From Lepidonotus clava (lineage: Eukaryota > Annelida > Polychaeta > Phyllodocida > Polynoidae): a stretch of 64,000 nt of DNA. The notes below the pieces were generated by a model. That model searched no databases. It was given only the letters and a program-made list of their open reading frames with translations, and had not been told where the DNA came from. Below, piece after piece: positions 22,001 through 32,575 of this stretch; within the stretch, counting starts at the first letter, position 1; every line of letters begins with the position of its first letter. Both the position numbers and the translations under genes were made by a program. The DNA lies in assembly GCA_936440205.1 (NCBI GenBank), contig OW387150.1, positions 18,016,152 through 18,080,151 on the forward strand, written 5' to 3'.

Positions 22001-24518
22001 CGCTTGCTTGGTACATTATGTTTTCGCAATGCTGGGCATTTGCATGACGTACAGTATTTTTCTACATAAGTATTATGTCGGAAACATTTGAGACAGTGTG
22101 TTCCATGTCGGAAAAATCGAACAAAGCCTTAAACTGCAGTATGTTCCATCTAACTAGCAACGAATCAGGATGCTTGGTCATCCATATCTGCTACTTTTAA
22201 ATTTACTTTTACTTTTTTCAAGACATCACAAATTTGGCGCACTCCTTAGATGGTTATAACTACTTAGCAAATTACGACGTTTTTTAACGGAAGATATCGT
22301 CCATTTAAGAATAGAAGTATAGCAACTGAGACAGGTTGAGTTGGACAAAGCAATGGGCAATTTTCTATTCGTTAATTTACTCTTCTAACATGCTAATTAA
22401 AAGTAATACTATTCTCTGTTTTGTGATTCCAGTCCCCGATATCTGTAAGACGGTGAAGGGTCAGCTGGAGACCGTGGCCACGTCTTACACCAAGCTGTCT
22501 GAGAAAGTGCCCGCCGACCAGTACTACAGGTCTGTATATAGTACAACACCTTCATGTTGATTCTGGATGTTCACATGGGCGCCACCTTATGTTATTTGAA
22601 AATGTATGTGATACAAATACCATTTCCATGGAGTAACACATATTTATCAAAAGATTCTAGAACTAAACACATTCTTTACAAGGCTTTGCAATGGCACTTA
22701 TTTTAGGATTATATATGTGTGTAATTGTATATGTAAAACAGTCCTGAAATTTGAATATTAGCTGTAGCAGTTCTTGACAGTCACATCTCTAAATAAGCAT
22801 ACCAAGGGGGGTGGGGGGAAATACTTTGTGTCAAATCGTTCAAAACACTTGACAACAGTTACGATCAGACTTGTGTAACCATTCCCAAACTACTTTTTTA
22901 ATGTGATTAACTGTAACCCTGCCCAGGTACCACGACCACTGGCGGTTCGTCACCCAGCGGCTGTGCTTCATCTGTGCCCTCATCATCTACCTGGAGTCTG
23001 AGCGGCTCGCCACGCGTGAGGAGGTCGTCGGCCTACTGGGACGTAAGTTGGTCATAAAACTTGGTTCATTCCGTTCACTCTTGCGAGTATGTTTTTGCTG
23101 AATTATTCTGAAAATAATATGCCATTAAATCATACACCCTATATACCATTTGAACGGAAATTATTATATGCCATCAAATCATACACCCTATATATCATTT
23201 GAATGGAAATTATTAACCCCTATAGTGATATATAACGTGTATTCTTAGCCCTTATTCCCACGGCTGATTTTCTTAATGGTTATCAAAATCGGTCTTCCCT
23301 TTTTGGGGTATATAAAAAACGGCGGACAAGTAGTCTGACTTTTAAATTAATATATAAGACGTTCAGAGCAATTGACAGTGTCCGAAATTAAGGATTATTT
23401 TTGTGCGCACATCGGATGCAGAGCCTCAAAAATTATGTACCCGGCCACAATATCTTGCATCTTTTCTTCAATTAGGAATTTACTGGACAGGAAAAGCTAT
23501 GCACCACCGGGTGTACAGCCCCAAAATCATGCACCCTGTTGCATAATCATGCACCTTGAGTACTTTTACAAGTCCTACAGGTTTTTGTAAATACATAACC
23601 ATAACAACCCATCCTTTTTCCTCAGTTAAGTTGAAGAGGGAGGAGGGTTTCCATCTGGACCTAGACGACTTCCTCATTGGCCTCCTACAGGTGGCCTCCG
23701 AACTGGTAAGCACCAACTTATTATGTTAAGTAGAGAAGAATCTTATTGTTACAAATCAAATGTAACTTTCAGCATGCACCAAGGAGAGCGTAAAAAAAGA
23801 AAACCTTCCAACGTGTTGGCTAAAAAAAGAAAAGATAAGATATGTGAATTCGACCCGCTTTTAACAGAAAGGTCCCTAAATTTCAGATAAGTTTTACTTT
23901 TGTATATATTGTCACAGTTTTATGTAAAACAGTAAGTTGTCGCGCAGAGAGACTTATGGATTGCATGTCAACAGTTTGAATACAGACAAAGTACGTTTCA
24001 ACATGTATCAATTACATTTGAAAAGAGGCAGATGAATTAGGAGTGGATGGAAAAGGAATTTCAACCGTGATAGATATTGTTATGAAAATGTGATTATTTA
24101 TGATTTTGTCCATAGAAAATAAATAGACGACTAAGTTGTATTTTGAACTGTAAACCAACCACTGAACCTTCCGATAAAGTCTCAGTCTATAGCCATGCGT
24201 TTATATGTGATTGACACAACAAATAATACGTGTTTATAAAAAAAAGTCGACTTCCATAATGTATTTTAACATTTTATTTCTCTTTTTGTCTAGTCCCGTC
24301 TGGCTGTAAACGCGGTGACTGCTGGAGACTACGGCCGCCCCATCCGCATGGCCAAGTTTGTCGGCGAGCTGGACTCGGGCTTCCGTCTACTGAACCTGAA
24401 GAACGACGCGCTGAGGAAACGTTTCGACGGGTTGAAATATGACCTCAAAAAAGTGGAGGAGGTGGTATATGATGTCACAATACGTGGTCTTAAGCCGGCT
24501 ACGACTGAAGCCGAGTGA
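19026..24518 (+). CDS. TSN: Translin, complete six-exon gene
   Basis: Translin is a small single-stranded DNA/RNA-binding protein. Known members form ring-shaped octamers and, with TRAX, the C3PO endoribonuclease that removes siRNA passenger strands and trims tRNA ends. Six exons (19026-19094, 21460-21553, 22433-22529, 22927-23042, 23626-23705, 24294-24518) join in frame at GT-AG sites to 226 codons; human translin has 228. It aligns to human translin by eye throughout. The start is MSSATEIFSAFQEYLDNEQD. The basic RNA-binding segment RYHDHWRFVTQR lies at residues 87-98, with REEGFHLDLDDF at about 130-141. The C-terminal helix LDSGFRLLNLKND, then KRFDGLKYDLKKVEEVVYD, contains the leucine-heptad region. 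The start is supported by a GCCATGT context and by homology from residue 5. All family-typical parts are present, so this is probably functional. Introns 1 and 2 contain repeat debris. Confidence 0.97.
19276..20510. repeat. Repeat-rich part of translin intron 1
   Basis: A hAT-type end (AGGGGCGGATCCAGG) lies at 19277 and an oppositely oriented one (CTGGATCCGCCCCT) ends at about 20508. Matching target duplications are not visible, so these may be ends of different copies. Between them, 19572-19703 is a roughly 66-bp unit repeated twice around GGGGGGCTGTCCCTGACAT, with a related piece at 19397. At 20165-20435 the phrase GGGCAACCAGATTTGAG occurs twice, along with the hairpin TTGCCCGACGGGCAA. No coding content was recognised. 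Confidence 0.55.
21460..21553 (+). CDS. TSN: Translin exon 2
   Basis: Follows a TTTTCAG acceptor and begins EIRMATRDLEQKAREILAVL, the counterpart of human EIRKVVQSLEQTAREILTLL. The donor is GTAAGA and the exon ends in phase 1. Confidence 0.95.
22433..22529 (+). CDS. TSN: Translin exon 3
   Basis: Starts after TTCCAG and encodes the segment around DICKTVKGQLETVATSY to PADQYYR, equivalent to the helix ending PAEQYYR in the human protein. The donor is GTCTGT, a weaker but valid site, and the exon ends in phase 2. Confidence 0.95.
22927..23042 (+). CDS. TSN: Translin exon 4
   Basis: Starts after CCCAG and encodes RYHDHWRFVTQR (the basic nucleic-acid-binding motif) and the following hydrophobic helix up to VVGLLG. 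The donor is GTAAGT, phase 1. Confidence 0.96.
23117..23214 (+). repeat. 49-bp tandem duplication in translin intron 4
   Basis: Two adjacent copies beginning ATATGCCATTAAATCATACA at 23117 and ATATGCCATCAAATCATACA at 23166 differ at only a few positions. This is a local duplication of intronic sequence with no coding role apparent. Confidence 0.8.
23626..23705 (+). CDS. TSN: Translin exon 5
   Basis: Starts after CCTCAG and encodes LKLKREEGFHLDLDDFLIGL to ASEL. The donor is GTAAGC, phase 0. It matches the human segment REKGFHLDVEDYLSGVL to ASEL. Confidence 0.96.
24294..24518 (+). CDS. TSN: Translin exon 6 (terminal coding exon)
   Basis: Starts after GTCTAG and encodes SRLAVNAVTAGDYGRP through the conserved LDSGFRLLNLKND and VEEVVYD segments. 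It ends at TGA after ATTEAE. Confidence 0.97.
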   Translation, partial: SRLAVNAVTAGDYGRPIRMAKFVGELDSGFRLLNLKNDALRKRFDGLKYDLKKVEEVVYDVTIRGLKPATTEAE

Positions 24519-24621
24519 TTCAGTAGTAAACCCTGTATAAGAGTGCTTAAGGTGTGAGTGACCTTGTAGTGGAAGGATGACGTGGATTAGATAATGTTTA
24601 TGTGAGGAAGGGCATATATAT

Positions 24622-24627
24622 AATAAA
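24622..24627 (+). terminator. Probable translin polyadenylation signal
   Basis: AATAAA lies about 105 bp after the translin stop codon. A second AATAAA occurs at 24721-24726. Either or both could be used. Confidence 0.5.
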
Positions 24628-24729
24628 CTTAGTTTATTATAACATGTTAGCAATACTATATTACGTTCCGAGAAATTATTAGGTTTACTATTATAAAATT
24701 AAATAGACTGTAAGTTATCTAATAAAAAC

Positions 24730-25303
24730 ACTGTAAAAACTGTAAGAGCATCTTGCGAGAAAGGATATATTTTCATTTTTTCATACTATGTAGATGATGA
24801 TTATTATCTCATATCAGGAGGGAAAAAAAAATCATTTGTTTTGTCACAGTAGATCTCTACCAAGGAGGAACTTGGTCTTTGTCTCTACTACGTAAGACTC
24901 GTCATTTTGTTAACTACTCAGATGGAGTTTTTTTTATTATTTTTTTATTTAAGAAAGTAATAAAACGAATCAAAACGTGAAATAAAGGATTCCTCGAGTT
25001 CTGTTTTCATCGCGGACTTTAATACGACAGGAAGGATGCCTACGCAAGTCTTAGATATCCTAGATTTTGTGGTATTTACGGTACATCCCCATCGTCCCCA
25101 ACCCCGCAAAAAGAAAAAAAAAACGAAAAAGGGGGGAAACAATAATCATCTTGGCTTATCTTTAAATATCTAATGTACTGCTAGATCTAGATCTAATATG
25201 AGAAAAGTTGAGATTTAGACTACACAACGTATTTCCAACAAGTTAATTGCAATATACCAGCAATAAATATATATCGAATGTTTTTATATCTTGACCAAAA
25301 CTA
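24730..25303. other. Intergenic, no gene seen
   Basis: AT-rich spacer with homopolymer runs (T-run near 24930, A/G-run near 25110). No exon was recognised. Confidence 0.5.
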
Positions 25304-25549
25304 ACACTGCGCGAAATAAAACCTTTAGTGACCTTTAATTTTGTAAATGGAGCCATTGAGGTTCATTAAAGGCATAGAAAATGTCACCTTTCCAATACCT
25401 TTGCAAGATCTTTGATGAATTTTTAAAGGTCACCTGAAAAAGTGTTGGAAAGGTCTTGTAAAGGTTATCTTTCCATTACCTTTAGCACACCTCAATGGCT
25501 CCATTTACAGAAACTTAAAGGTCTTAAAAGGTCTTTTTTCGTGCAGTGT
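25304..25549. mobile_element. Foldback miniature element (ACACTGCGCGAAA ends)
   Basis: The ends ACACTGCGCGAAA and TTTCGTGCAGTGT are inverted copies. The complementarity continues inwards through AAATGGAGCCATTGAGGT on the left and ACCTCAATGGCTCCATTT on the right, an 18-bp perfect match. Nearly the whole 246 bp can fold into one long hairpin. AAAGGT is repeated many times inside. It is non-coding. Confidence 0.75.
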
Positions 25550-26010
25550 AAATGTTATGATTTACTGCATCAACACTGATTTTCATAGTTTGAAAAATAT
25601 GAGAACCGATTAGAAAGAGCTGGATCTGCTTAGATCGCTAGATTCTGAAAACAAATCATAATGATTTTATTTAAAGATTTCTTTTATGGATGTCGATAAC
25701 TAACAATGCAAACAAATTATTGGTAAAATTCAAGGGACACGAAAAAGGAAAAAAAAAACACATTATTCCAAATGGTTAATCTTGCAACATTAGCTTTACT
25801 TTTCTTAGTCTATTTTTTTTTTATCAGTTAATGAAAAAGTGATTTGATGTTAACTCCGTACGTTGCAATTATATTAGGGTCTAATACATTTCCACCTGGG
25901 CACTCTTCCCAGAATAAAGGAGTTTTCGCCGGAACTTTAATGCTATAAGATTAGACATATTAAATGAACGATACATTAATATTCACCTAAGCCTCTGGCT
26001 TCCAGGCCAG

Positions 26011-26115
26011 CAACAACAAAAAATTCTCGAAGAACGGAAGGTGCTGACACCTGGTGGCAAAAGCGGGCGAATCACACGTCAACACAAAGCAGACCACGTA
26101 GCGCCTATTTCACGG
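26011..26115 (+). CDS. Candidate internal exon of an unidentified gene
   Basis: An open 105-bp block follows a CCAG acceptor (with an alternative AG 5 bp upstream), ends at a consensus GTAAGT donor and is phase 0 at both ends. It translates to 35 residues beginning QQQKILEERKVLTPGGKSGR and continuing ITRQHKADHVAPISR. It is hydrophilic, basic and exon-like in composition, and richer in G+C than the AT-rich flanks. I cannot match it to a family and found no partner exons nearby. It could be an exon of a gene extending outside the window, a non-coding RNA exon or coincidence. Confidence 0.3.
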
Positions 26116-26625
26116 GTAAGTACGCCAAAGCACGTTAACGATGTTAGTTTTTCATATTTACTTATAGTAGCACATTTCAGGTTTATTGCTGATCTAGAAG
26201 TTCGTGCAATATCGAGGAAATTAAGTGTTATAATCCTTAAACGCATCTAAAATACAATGTTGGAGGCCCATCGCCGGCTGAGCGATAATAGGGGTTTAAT
26301 TGGGTTTTATCGCAGCGCCATCTACTGTTTCATATATGCACTGTGTTATCCGGTCGACATTGTTTTATTGCAGTTTCCCGCCCCCTCGGAACTAAGACTA
26401 ACTCATTATAGACAAATTACACTCTAGTTAACCCCCCAGGATTTTCCAAAACTTTCCAGAAAATTTCATAAAGCGACACTATTTAAATAGCATTTAGGGA
26501 ATTTTATTATCTTTTATAAATGTTTATAGACTTATCAAACGTCTTTGTTGACTACTGCCGGATTGGCCATGGAGTACACCAACAGGGGGGTATGTGGTTG
26601 GATTGGGACCTAAATCAAGGATATA

Positions 26626-27078
26626 TAATAAGCCCATCCCACATTGGGTATATCCCAGGGTTGGACAAGGGTTGGACAAAATAGATGTATAAGCCATCCT
26701 TGTCACCTAGAGTTGGGATAACTGAAATTAATAAGAATTATGTTTTTCTATATCCCCAAGTACTGTTAAAATGTTATGATTTCTCAAATTTTACCATTTG
26801 ATAGATTTGCAGGTGTGCCAGCCAATCAGAATCCTGCATTTTAGGGAAAATAGGGTTGGACATTATAGGTTGGGCTGACAGGCTTTAACATTGGTTCCTA
26901 TGGGGGAAAAGCCAATATATAAAGCTGCATTTTACAAATTGTAGGAGCAATTTATCAACAAAACAACCATGGTTCATTTTGTTTCATGCTTCTATCTTTG
27001 GGGATTAAATCAGAAAGAAATTGCTATGTAATTTCATGGTAAAATGTGATGTTGATGTATACTGGGATGGGCTTATTA
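26626..27078. mobile_element. Miniature TIR element (TAATAAGCCCATCCCA ends)
   Basis: The ends TAATAAGCCCATCCCA and TGGGATGGGCTTATTA are perfect 16-bp inverted repeats enclosing about 420 bp. The interior repeats GGGTTGGAC and related phrases three to four times and has no coding potential. The target duplication is not certain (TA is possible). Confidence 0.7.
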
Positions 27079-28797
27079 GCTACGCCTTCCTCCTTGCCTT
27101 AATGACCGGCAGACAGCAGAAAATCAGTAGGGAAATAGTCTTTCCTATACTAAGATTATAGACCCCGAAATTCGAGGCCGTGACAGAGGCATTTCTCAAA
27201 AGTGATATGGGGGCCTAAAGACACCAAGAGAAGGTATCTACAAATACTATAGTAATTACTGTATTTTCGTAGTGACATGCCCCCAGACATGCCACAGGGG
27301 TAATGCTTAATAACCTTAACGGACATGTAGAAAATTAAGGGAATTTCATAAATTCAACATAATTATGACAACAGGACAACCCCCCACCTCCCAACCCCTC
27401 CACTATTCCCAGGAGCTGAATGAAACAGCTTCAATGTAGATCTATGTATCCCAGGCTATTGCTTTTATGTAAAGCTGCTTTAAGCATTATGCAGTATAGT
27501 TTTCCTGCCATGCTGGATATTCATAGATCTAGAAGTTCTATGAAACGTTCCTACTGATAAGGAATTCAGAAATTCCGGTCCATGTATTTTTGAAAAAGCA
27601 ATTCCAACAACAAACAAGTATCGGATATTCGAAACCATCTCGAGAATGGAATGGGGGGCGGATCAACCTTTTTTTTTGTGGAGAGGGGTAGGCAAGAACT
27701 TTATCAAGTGAAGGGCCTGAGTATAGGGGCCCACTCCCAGAGAAATATTGAGATGACACTCTGTTTTAATTTTGGAGAGTCTTTTATATGATGTAGGGGC
27801 CACTCAAAGGGAAGATTTGAGAAAAAGAACAAACATTTACTTATCAAAATCGTGGGTATTCTATTAAGTTACTTTCAAGATTTTTTCCCGGGGATCCTCC
27901 CACCACGCCCCCCCCCCCCCCCAATCTTTGGGAATGCATATCAACCAGGGATAGGGGACCCTTGCTAATTGTGATACAATTACTCAGTGATAAGAATCTG
28001 GAACAGACAAAGCAACTTCAGCAGGCTTTTAGCCAGAATTCTTCAACAGGGCGTGATCCTGCCTGCATGGGATGCAGAGAACTGGGGAGGGTACGAGAGG
28101 GTGAACAGAGATTCTCAGGGGGCTGCACAGGTTCCGAAAGAGTGTCGATAGGGATCAGGAAAGTGGGAAGAGTACACACGAGTTAATAGAAGTGCCGTAG
28201 AGCAAAGAGACCCTTATAGCTTGGACAGGGATACCATGTGATCAAGAATCCAACAATTGCATAAGATATTCTTTTTGTTGTTGTTGTAAACTGGTCAGCA
28301 TTTCAGTAGTTTCTTATTCAATTCATATTTGCCTTATATGAACAGATACCTCATAAAGTGTCTCATTTAATAAAATATATATTCCTTATACTGTAAAAAG
28401 AAAATGGGTGAAGGGACATATCCAAAGCGCATGAACCACGCGCTGCGAGCCATTCACTATCCTTGAAAATCTATAATACCTCTGTGTATGAAGCATTGTG
28501 TGCAGCAATTTGAGTCTCAGAAAATAGTCCCTAGTCGTTCGCCATTTTATCACAGAGCATGCATTGTTGTTGACCAACAGCTAGTTGCCATAGATACAGC
28601 GATTGATGAAAAAAACAGATAGGTCAGATTTCATGGGTAGGTTATTTACTCATTGACGTGGGAACTGTTTGTAAAGCAACGTGATAGTGGAAAGGTGTCG
28701 AAAGTTTCGTTTAATCAGATTCTGCATACTGAAAGCACTTTACCCTTTTCACCGGTAGCATATTTGTAAATGTTCTCAAAAAATAGATTTACCTAAT

Positions 28798-28828
<31 letters not shown>

Positions 28829-29064
28829 TTTCGGAATTGTTTACCCTGGGTATGCTTCAGTCTGAAAAGACTGGTTTTCAAGATTGACCCAGCCTTACAT
28901 TATTGTAATCAGTATAATATGTCAAGATGGAATGGTTACAATATGTATGAGTCTGGATGGATAACACAAGTATGTAACTTTTGATGATAAAACAGGTTAA
29001 TATTTATATAGACATAAACAAAGGGAAATAACAGTATATTGCAAACTATCAATCCTATTGTTAT
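27079..29064. other. Intergenic, no gene seen
   Basis: Contains a C-run at 27909-27921 and a T-run of about 28 bases at 28800. The ORF at 27962-28186 has a Cys-containing, non-random look but no splice context or family I recognise. Confidence 0.45.
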
Positions 29065-29640
29065 TTAATTCTGAAGCAATCTATTGCGCAGTTTACATTT
29101 TTGGGTATAGTTAAAACTTGATATAGAATAACTATTTCTCTCAATAACTGCTAATGCATTCCAGAGGATAGATCCTCTATATGCAACACTATTTTGGTAA
29201 CAGGTTGTATTTGGAACCTTAATATTGAATAATGGTGCATGAAAAGCTCTAATAGGTAGATCTCTTTGATCCAGGTTTTCTCCATTACATTTCCTCTTAT
29301 ACATAATACTAAGAGTGTGGCAGACCATTCTATCCTCAAGAGGATTCAATCTGGCTGCAATATGAATTTGGTTTTCGTCTTTAATTCTATAGTTATTCGA
29401 ACATAATCTTAGAAATTTATTTTGTTTGTTTTGGATGATCTGAGTTTTGGTTTTATTTACTCCATGATAAAAAATATCACCATAATCAATATGAGGCAAT
29501 ATATATGATTTATAAATGATGTATCTCGTTTCAGCAGGTAGGAAGTATCGGATTTTATATAAAAAAAAAATGGCCAGTTTGTAGTTGAGAGTTTTAACTA
29601 AGTTATCAATATGTTGATTGTAAGTTAAAACGCAAAAGCA
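29065..29640 (-). mobile_element. LINE reverse-transcriptase C-terminal fragment
   Basis: Minus-strand translation gives about 190 residues of the region after the reverse-transcriptase catalytic core. It includes HIDNLVKTLNYKLAIF, then the diagnostic ILPHIDYGDIFYHGV and finally AYRGSILWNAL near the C-terminus. This order is typical of CR1/Jockey/Rex-type non-LTR retrotransposons. The catalytic YADD region and everything upstream is missing, as expected for 5'-truncated copies. The last 144 residues are in one open frame, and the part upstream of 29500 reads on with a frame disturbance at an A-run. This suggests a moderately young insertion. Confidence 0.8.
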
Positions 29641-30024
29641 GAATTCCTGACACTACCAATTAACAACCTATTATTTGGGAGAATTTATAAATGTATTCAT
29701 ACATAAATTTGAACAAACAAGAAGAAAATTGAAGAAGGATTTAGTTACAAAATATATTTACACACAGATATCTGTGAACACTTCGAATCTGATCTACTGG
29801 TAACAATAAGCCCCTCCAACATAGGACGCACCAGTGGTGCTGGACCAATTCACTAATAGTAATATCAGAGATGCCATTCTTCCTTATTTGTAGGATTTCC
29901 TACTTTTTGGTGATTTTGATTTGCACAATCAATTTTTTCTAATATCTGTTTAAAGTTTATTTTGGTTGGTTTCAAGGTATTCAATTACAAATTTAATGTC
30001 AAAAATCTATTAGTTGCTTCTGGT

Positions 30025-30066
30025 AAGAAAAAGTAGGAAAAGAGTCCTACTTTTCCTACTTTTTCC
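30025..30066. repeat. 16-bp inverted repeat
   Basis: GAAAAAGTAGGAAAAG followed by CTTTTCCTACTTTTTC, a perfect 16-bp stem with a short spacer. It is non-coding. Confidence 0.7.
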
Positions 30067-30097
30067 TCAGTCAGGGATAGCATCTCTGCACTATTTC

Positions 30098-30269
30098 CAG
30101 TGGCGGATTCAGGATTTTGAAAAAAAGAGGGGGGGGGGGGGGGGGGGGGAAGGCACACTAATGGACATTTTTTCCTTAATGACAGTATTCACTTTTTGGC
30201 CGAATTTTTACATTAAACAAGTCTAAATTCTGCCAAAAAAAGGAGGGGGCGTGTGCTAATCCACTTCTG
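30098..30269. mobile_element. Decayed hAT-like element
   Basis: The left end AGTGGCGGATTCAGGATTTTG is of the family type, and the right end near TAATCCACTTCTG is its imperfect inverse. A long G-run lies between. Boundaries are approximate and no target duplication was seen. Confidence 0.4.
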
Positions 30270-31018
30270 ATCCGGAAGTAATCACCAGTGATGAGAAACC
30301 TCTTGGTTACTCGGTATATTTGCTGACATCACACTTAATGCAAGACCCAGATGCTTCCACATAACCTGAGAACTGGTTGTCCTGATTGCTATACGTAATT
30401 CTATTAATCAGAGAGATGAGAATAACACAAGATCGCCAGTATAAATATTAATGTAACAGTATGAGTCTTCGTTGACAGTGCACCTAAATGGGCTTAGTGC
30501 AGGGAAGATACTAATCAGACTTGTTGTGCAAAAGGAATTACCTGGCAGTGGTACTTAATGATACTCTTTGTGACAGGCGTACCAACACTTGTTATTAGCT
30601 AAATGCGTTTATCATATTTCGTGATAATGTAGATAAGTGTTTATGCATTGAATCCATGATCCATGGCGTAAGTATTTCCGTTAATCATGGAAAGCAATTA
30701 TCACCGAACTAACACAATCGGCAAAATATCAGTTTACGTTATGCAATAGTATCAAAAGGATGATGTCTCTTTGCATGTAACATGTGTCATCTTCCAAACA
30801 CTTTAATGAGTTCCTTCTCTTTTCTTTGAAACTCACATGTAATTGTAATATCCTTATTAGAGAATTCTTGTTTTAGTTTGAAGCCATTCAATTAAATATT
30901 TGAGCCTAGAACTACATTCATTAGTTTCTCATTCCCCCGCTTTTTGATATGTTTAAGTTCAGCGGGCTATTAGATAATTATTAATGATGTATTTGTGTTG
31001 TGTAGCTATAATATTTTT

Positions 31019-31310
31019 GGTGGGGTGGTCTAGTGGTTAGCGTGCTGCCTGGCATTGCACGCAGCTGGCTGGGGTTCAGTTCCCAGAGCTAACTGTTAGA
31101 TCACCTCACTTTGCCGTCATTCTCAACCCCATAGATTCGGTCATAGTACTGGGTACAAATTAAATACTGTGAGTTGGTCCTGATGTAGCTGGAAATACTG
31201 CTTGGCGGACCTTTAACTTCAACAAGCATCACCATATGTATAAATTGAATAATCCTTCCAATGCATGCAGTAGAACATTCCTGAAGGAAATTCATGATCT
31301 CAGTAGATAA
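31019..31310 (+). repeat. tRNA-derived SINE
   Basis: The 5' part has an A-box-like TGGTCTAGTGGTTAGCG and, about 45 bases on, the B-box GGTTCAGTTCC, spaced as in a tRNA gene. It continues into a non-tRNA body with CATAGATTCGGTCATAG. A similar body segment (CATAGATTCGATCACCA) occurs at about 54085, next to another tRNA-like B box, so the two are probably the same SINE family. The acceptor stem does not pair properly, so this is not a functional tRNA. Confidence 0.6.
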
Positions 31311-32311
31311 CGCCCCTCATACTGATATTAGCTGATTACTGGGCTATGTAGATTAAAAAGTCGTTCAGGGAGTGTGGGATAGTAACAGATGTTATTTTAC
31401 ACGTAGGCTTAGTGTTATACTAGACTAACCCCACGTCCCTCAGCTAGTGACTCTAAGGAAGGAACTTACGTTGTAGACTCACAGGTAGGGTACTTTTCCC
31501 CCTAGTTTTTTTGGGGGCAAAGTTAAGCGCGCAGATTTACCTATGTATACAGTGAACATTGTGTGAGGTTTTACCCTGTATATATTTAAGTATTACAAGG
31601 GTAGAAGAAGGTAACAGAGGTTCAGCAACTTCATCACATCTCGATATGTCAACAGCTCTAGATTTCCAGGCGTTCAGTAGGGGTATGACTAAGCCATTTC
31701 TAATAAGACTCAGAAGACGTAAAAAAAGAATGTTGTGTTCAGGTTACCCTACCCATCCTATATTATTGGCCCTACCCTAATTTTTTTTTAATCCAAAATA
31801 ATTGGCCAGAAAAGCTAGGCACAGCATGGGACAATAATTATACAAATCCTGGGAATGTATTTTAGACACTAAAAATTGGTTCTAGATGATGTTTAGAATA
31901 CTTTTTAAATTCCCAATACTACCAGGGTCCATTTGGTAAGTTACAAAAAAAAACACGACCTACCCACCCTAATTTTCTCGACCTATGTTACCTCAACACA
32001 GCATTGTATTTTGCCTAAGTGTATTGGAATTCTATTATCAAAAGTCCATCTTATTTAATTTATGATGCAATATATAGCAATTTCAATTAGTAAATAAGAA
32101 CAGAGACATGTGACGTTTACATTATGTGGGGTCGGGGTTACTTATCTTCCCTAAAATGTGCATTGGGCATAACCTGGGATATTCGATAAACATGTAGTAA
32201 GGTAAATGTTAGGAATATTGATGAAATAATGTAAATATAATCAAGGGTCTACACAATAGACACTATTTTGGTTACAAAACGCAAACGTCCGGACCGTAAA
32301 AGTATACTATG
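31311..32311. other. Intergenic, no gene seen
   Basis: AT-rich spacer with chance ORFs only. Confidence 0.45.
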
Positions 32312-32575
32312 TGACCTCAAACCTTTTATGTCTGCACAGTAGGCATCATATGGATCCTATATGCCCTCACAGTACTAGAGTAGGCATCATGGGGACCCAA
32401 TATGTCCTCACAGTAGGCATTGTGAGGTAAAATAAAAACAAAACTCTGCGCTGTAGGCCCTGTGAAACCTAAAACGTCTTCACAGTATGCAGTCACAAAA
32501 TCCCGAAAGTTCTTCACAGTAGGAACAGTACAGTCAGTCATTCGACCTGCGCAGTAGGAACTGTCGGGTCAAAGT
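32312..32575. repeat. Degenerate minisatellite with CACAGTAGGCA motif
   Basis: The phrase CACAGTAGGCATCAT, or variants (CTCACAGTAGGCATTGT, TTCACAGTATGCAGTCA, TTCACAGTAGGAACAGT), recurs six or more times at intervals of roughly 30-50 bp. Copies are well diverged, which suggests an old array. The 71-aa minus-strand ORF here is a by-product of the repeats. Confidence 0.6.

Noticed and set aside
27962-28186. 74-aa ORF with CMGCREL segment
   Set aside because: Looks slightly exon-like but has no flanking splice sites I trust and no family match. Left unannotated as a gene.
31019-31095. Functional tRNA gene
   Set aside because: The promoter boxes are tRNA-like but the arms do not pair, and a similar body follows another tRNA-like head at 54 kb, indicating a SINE.
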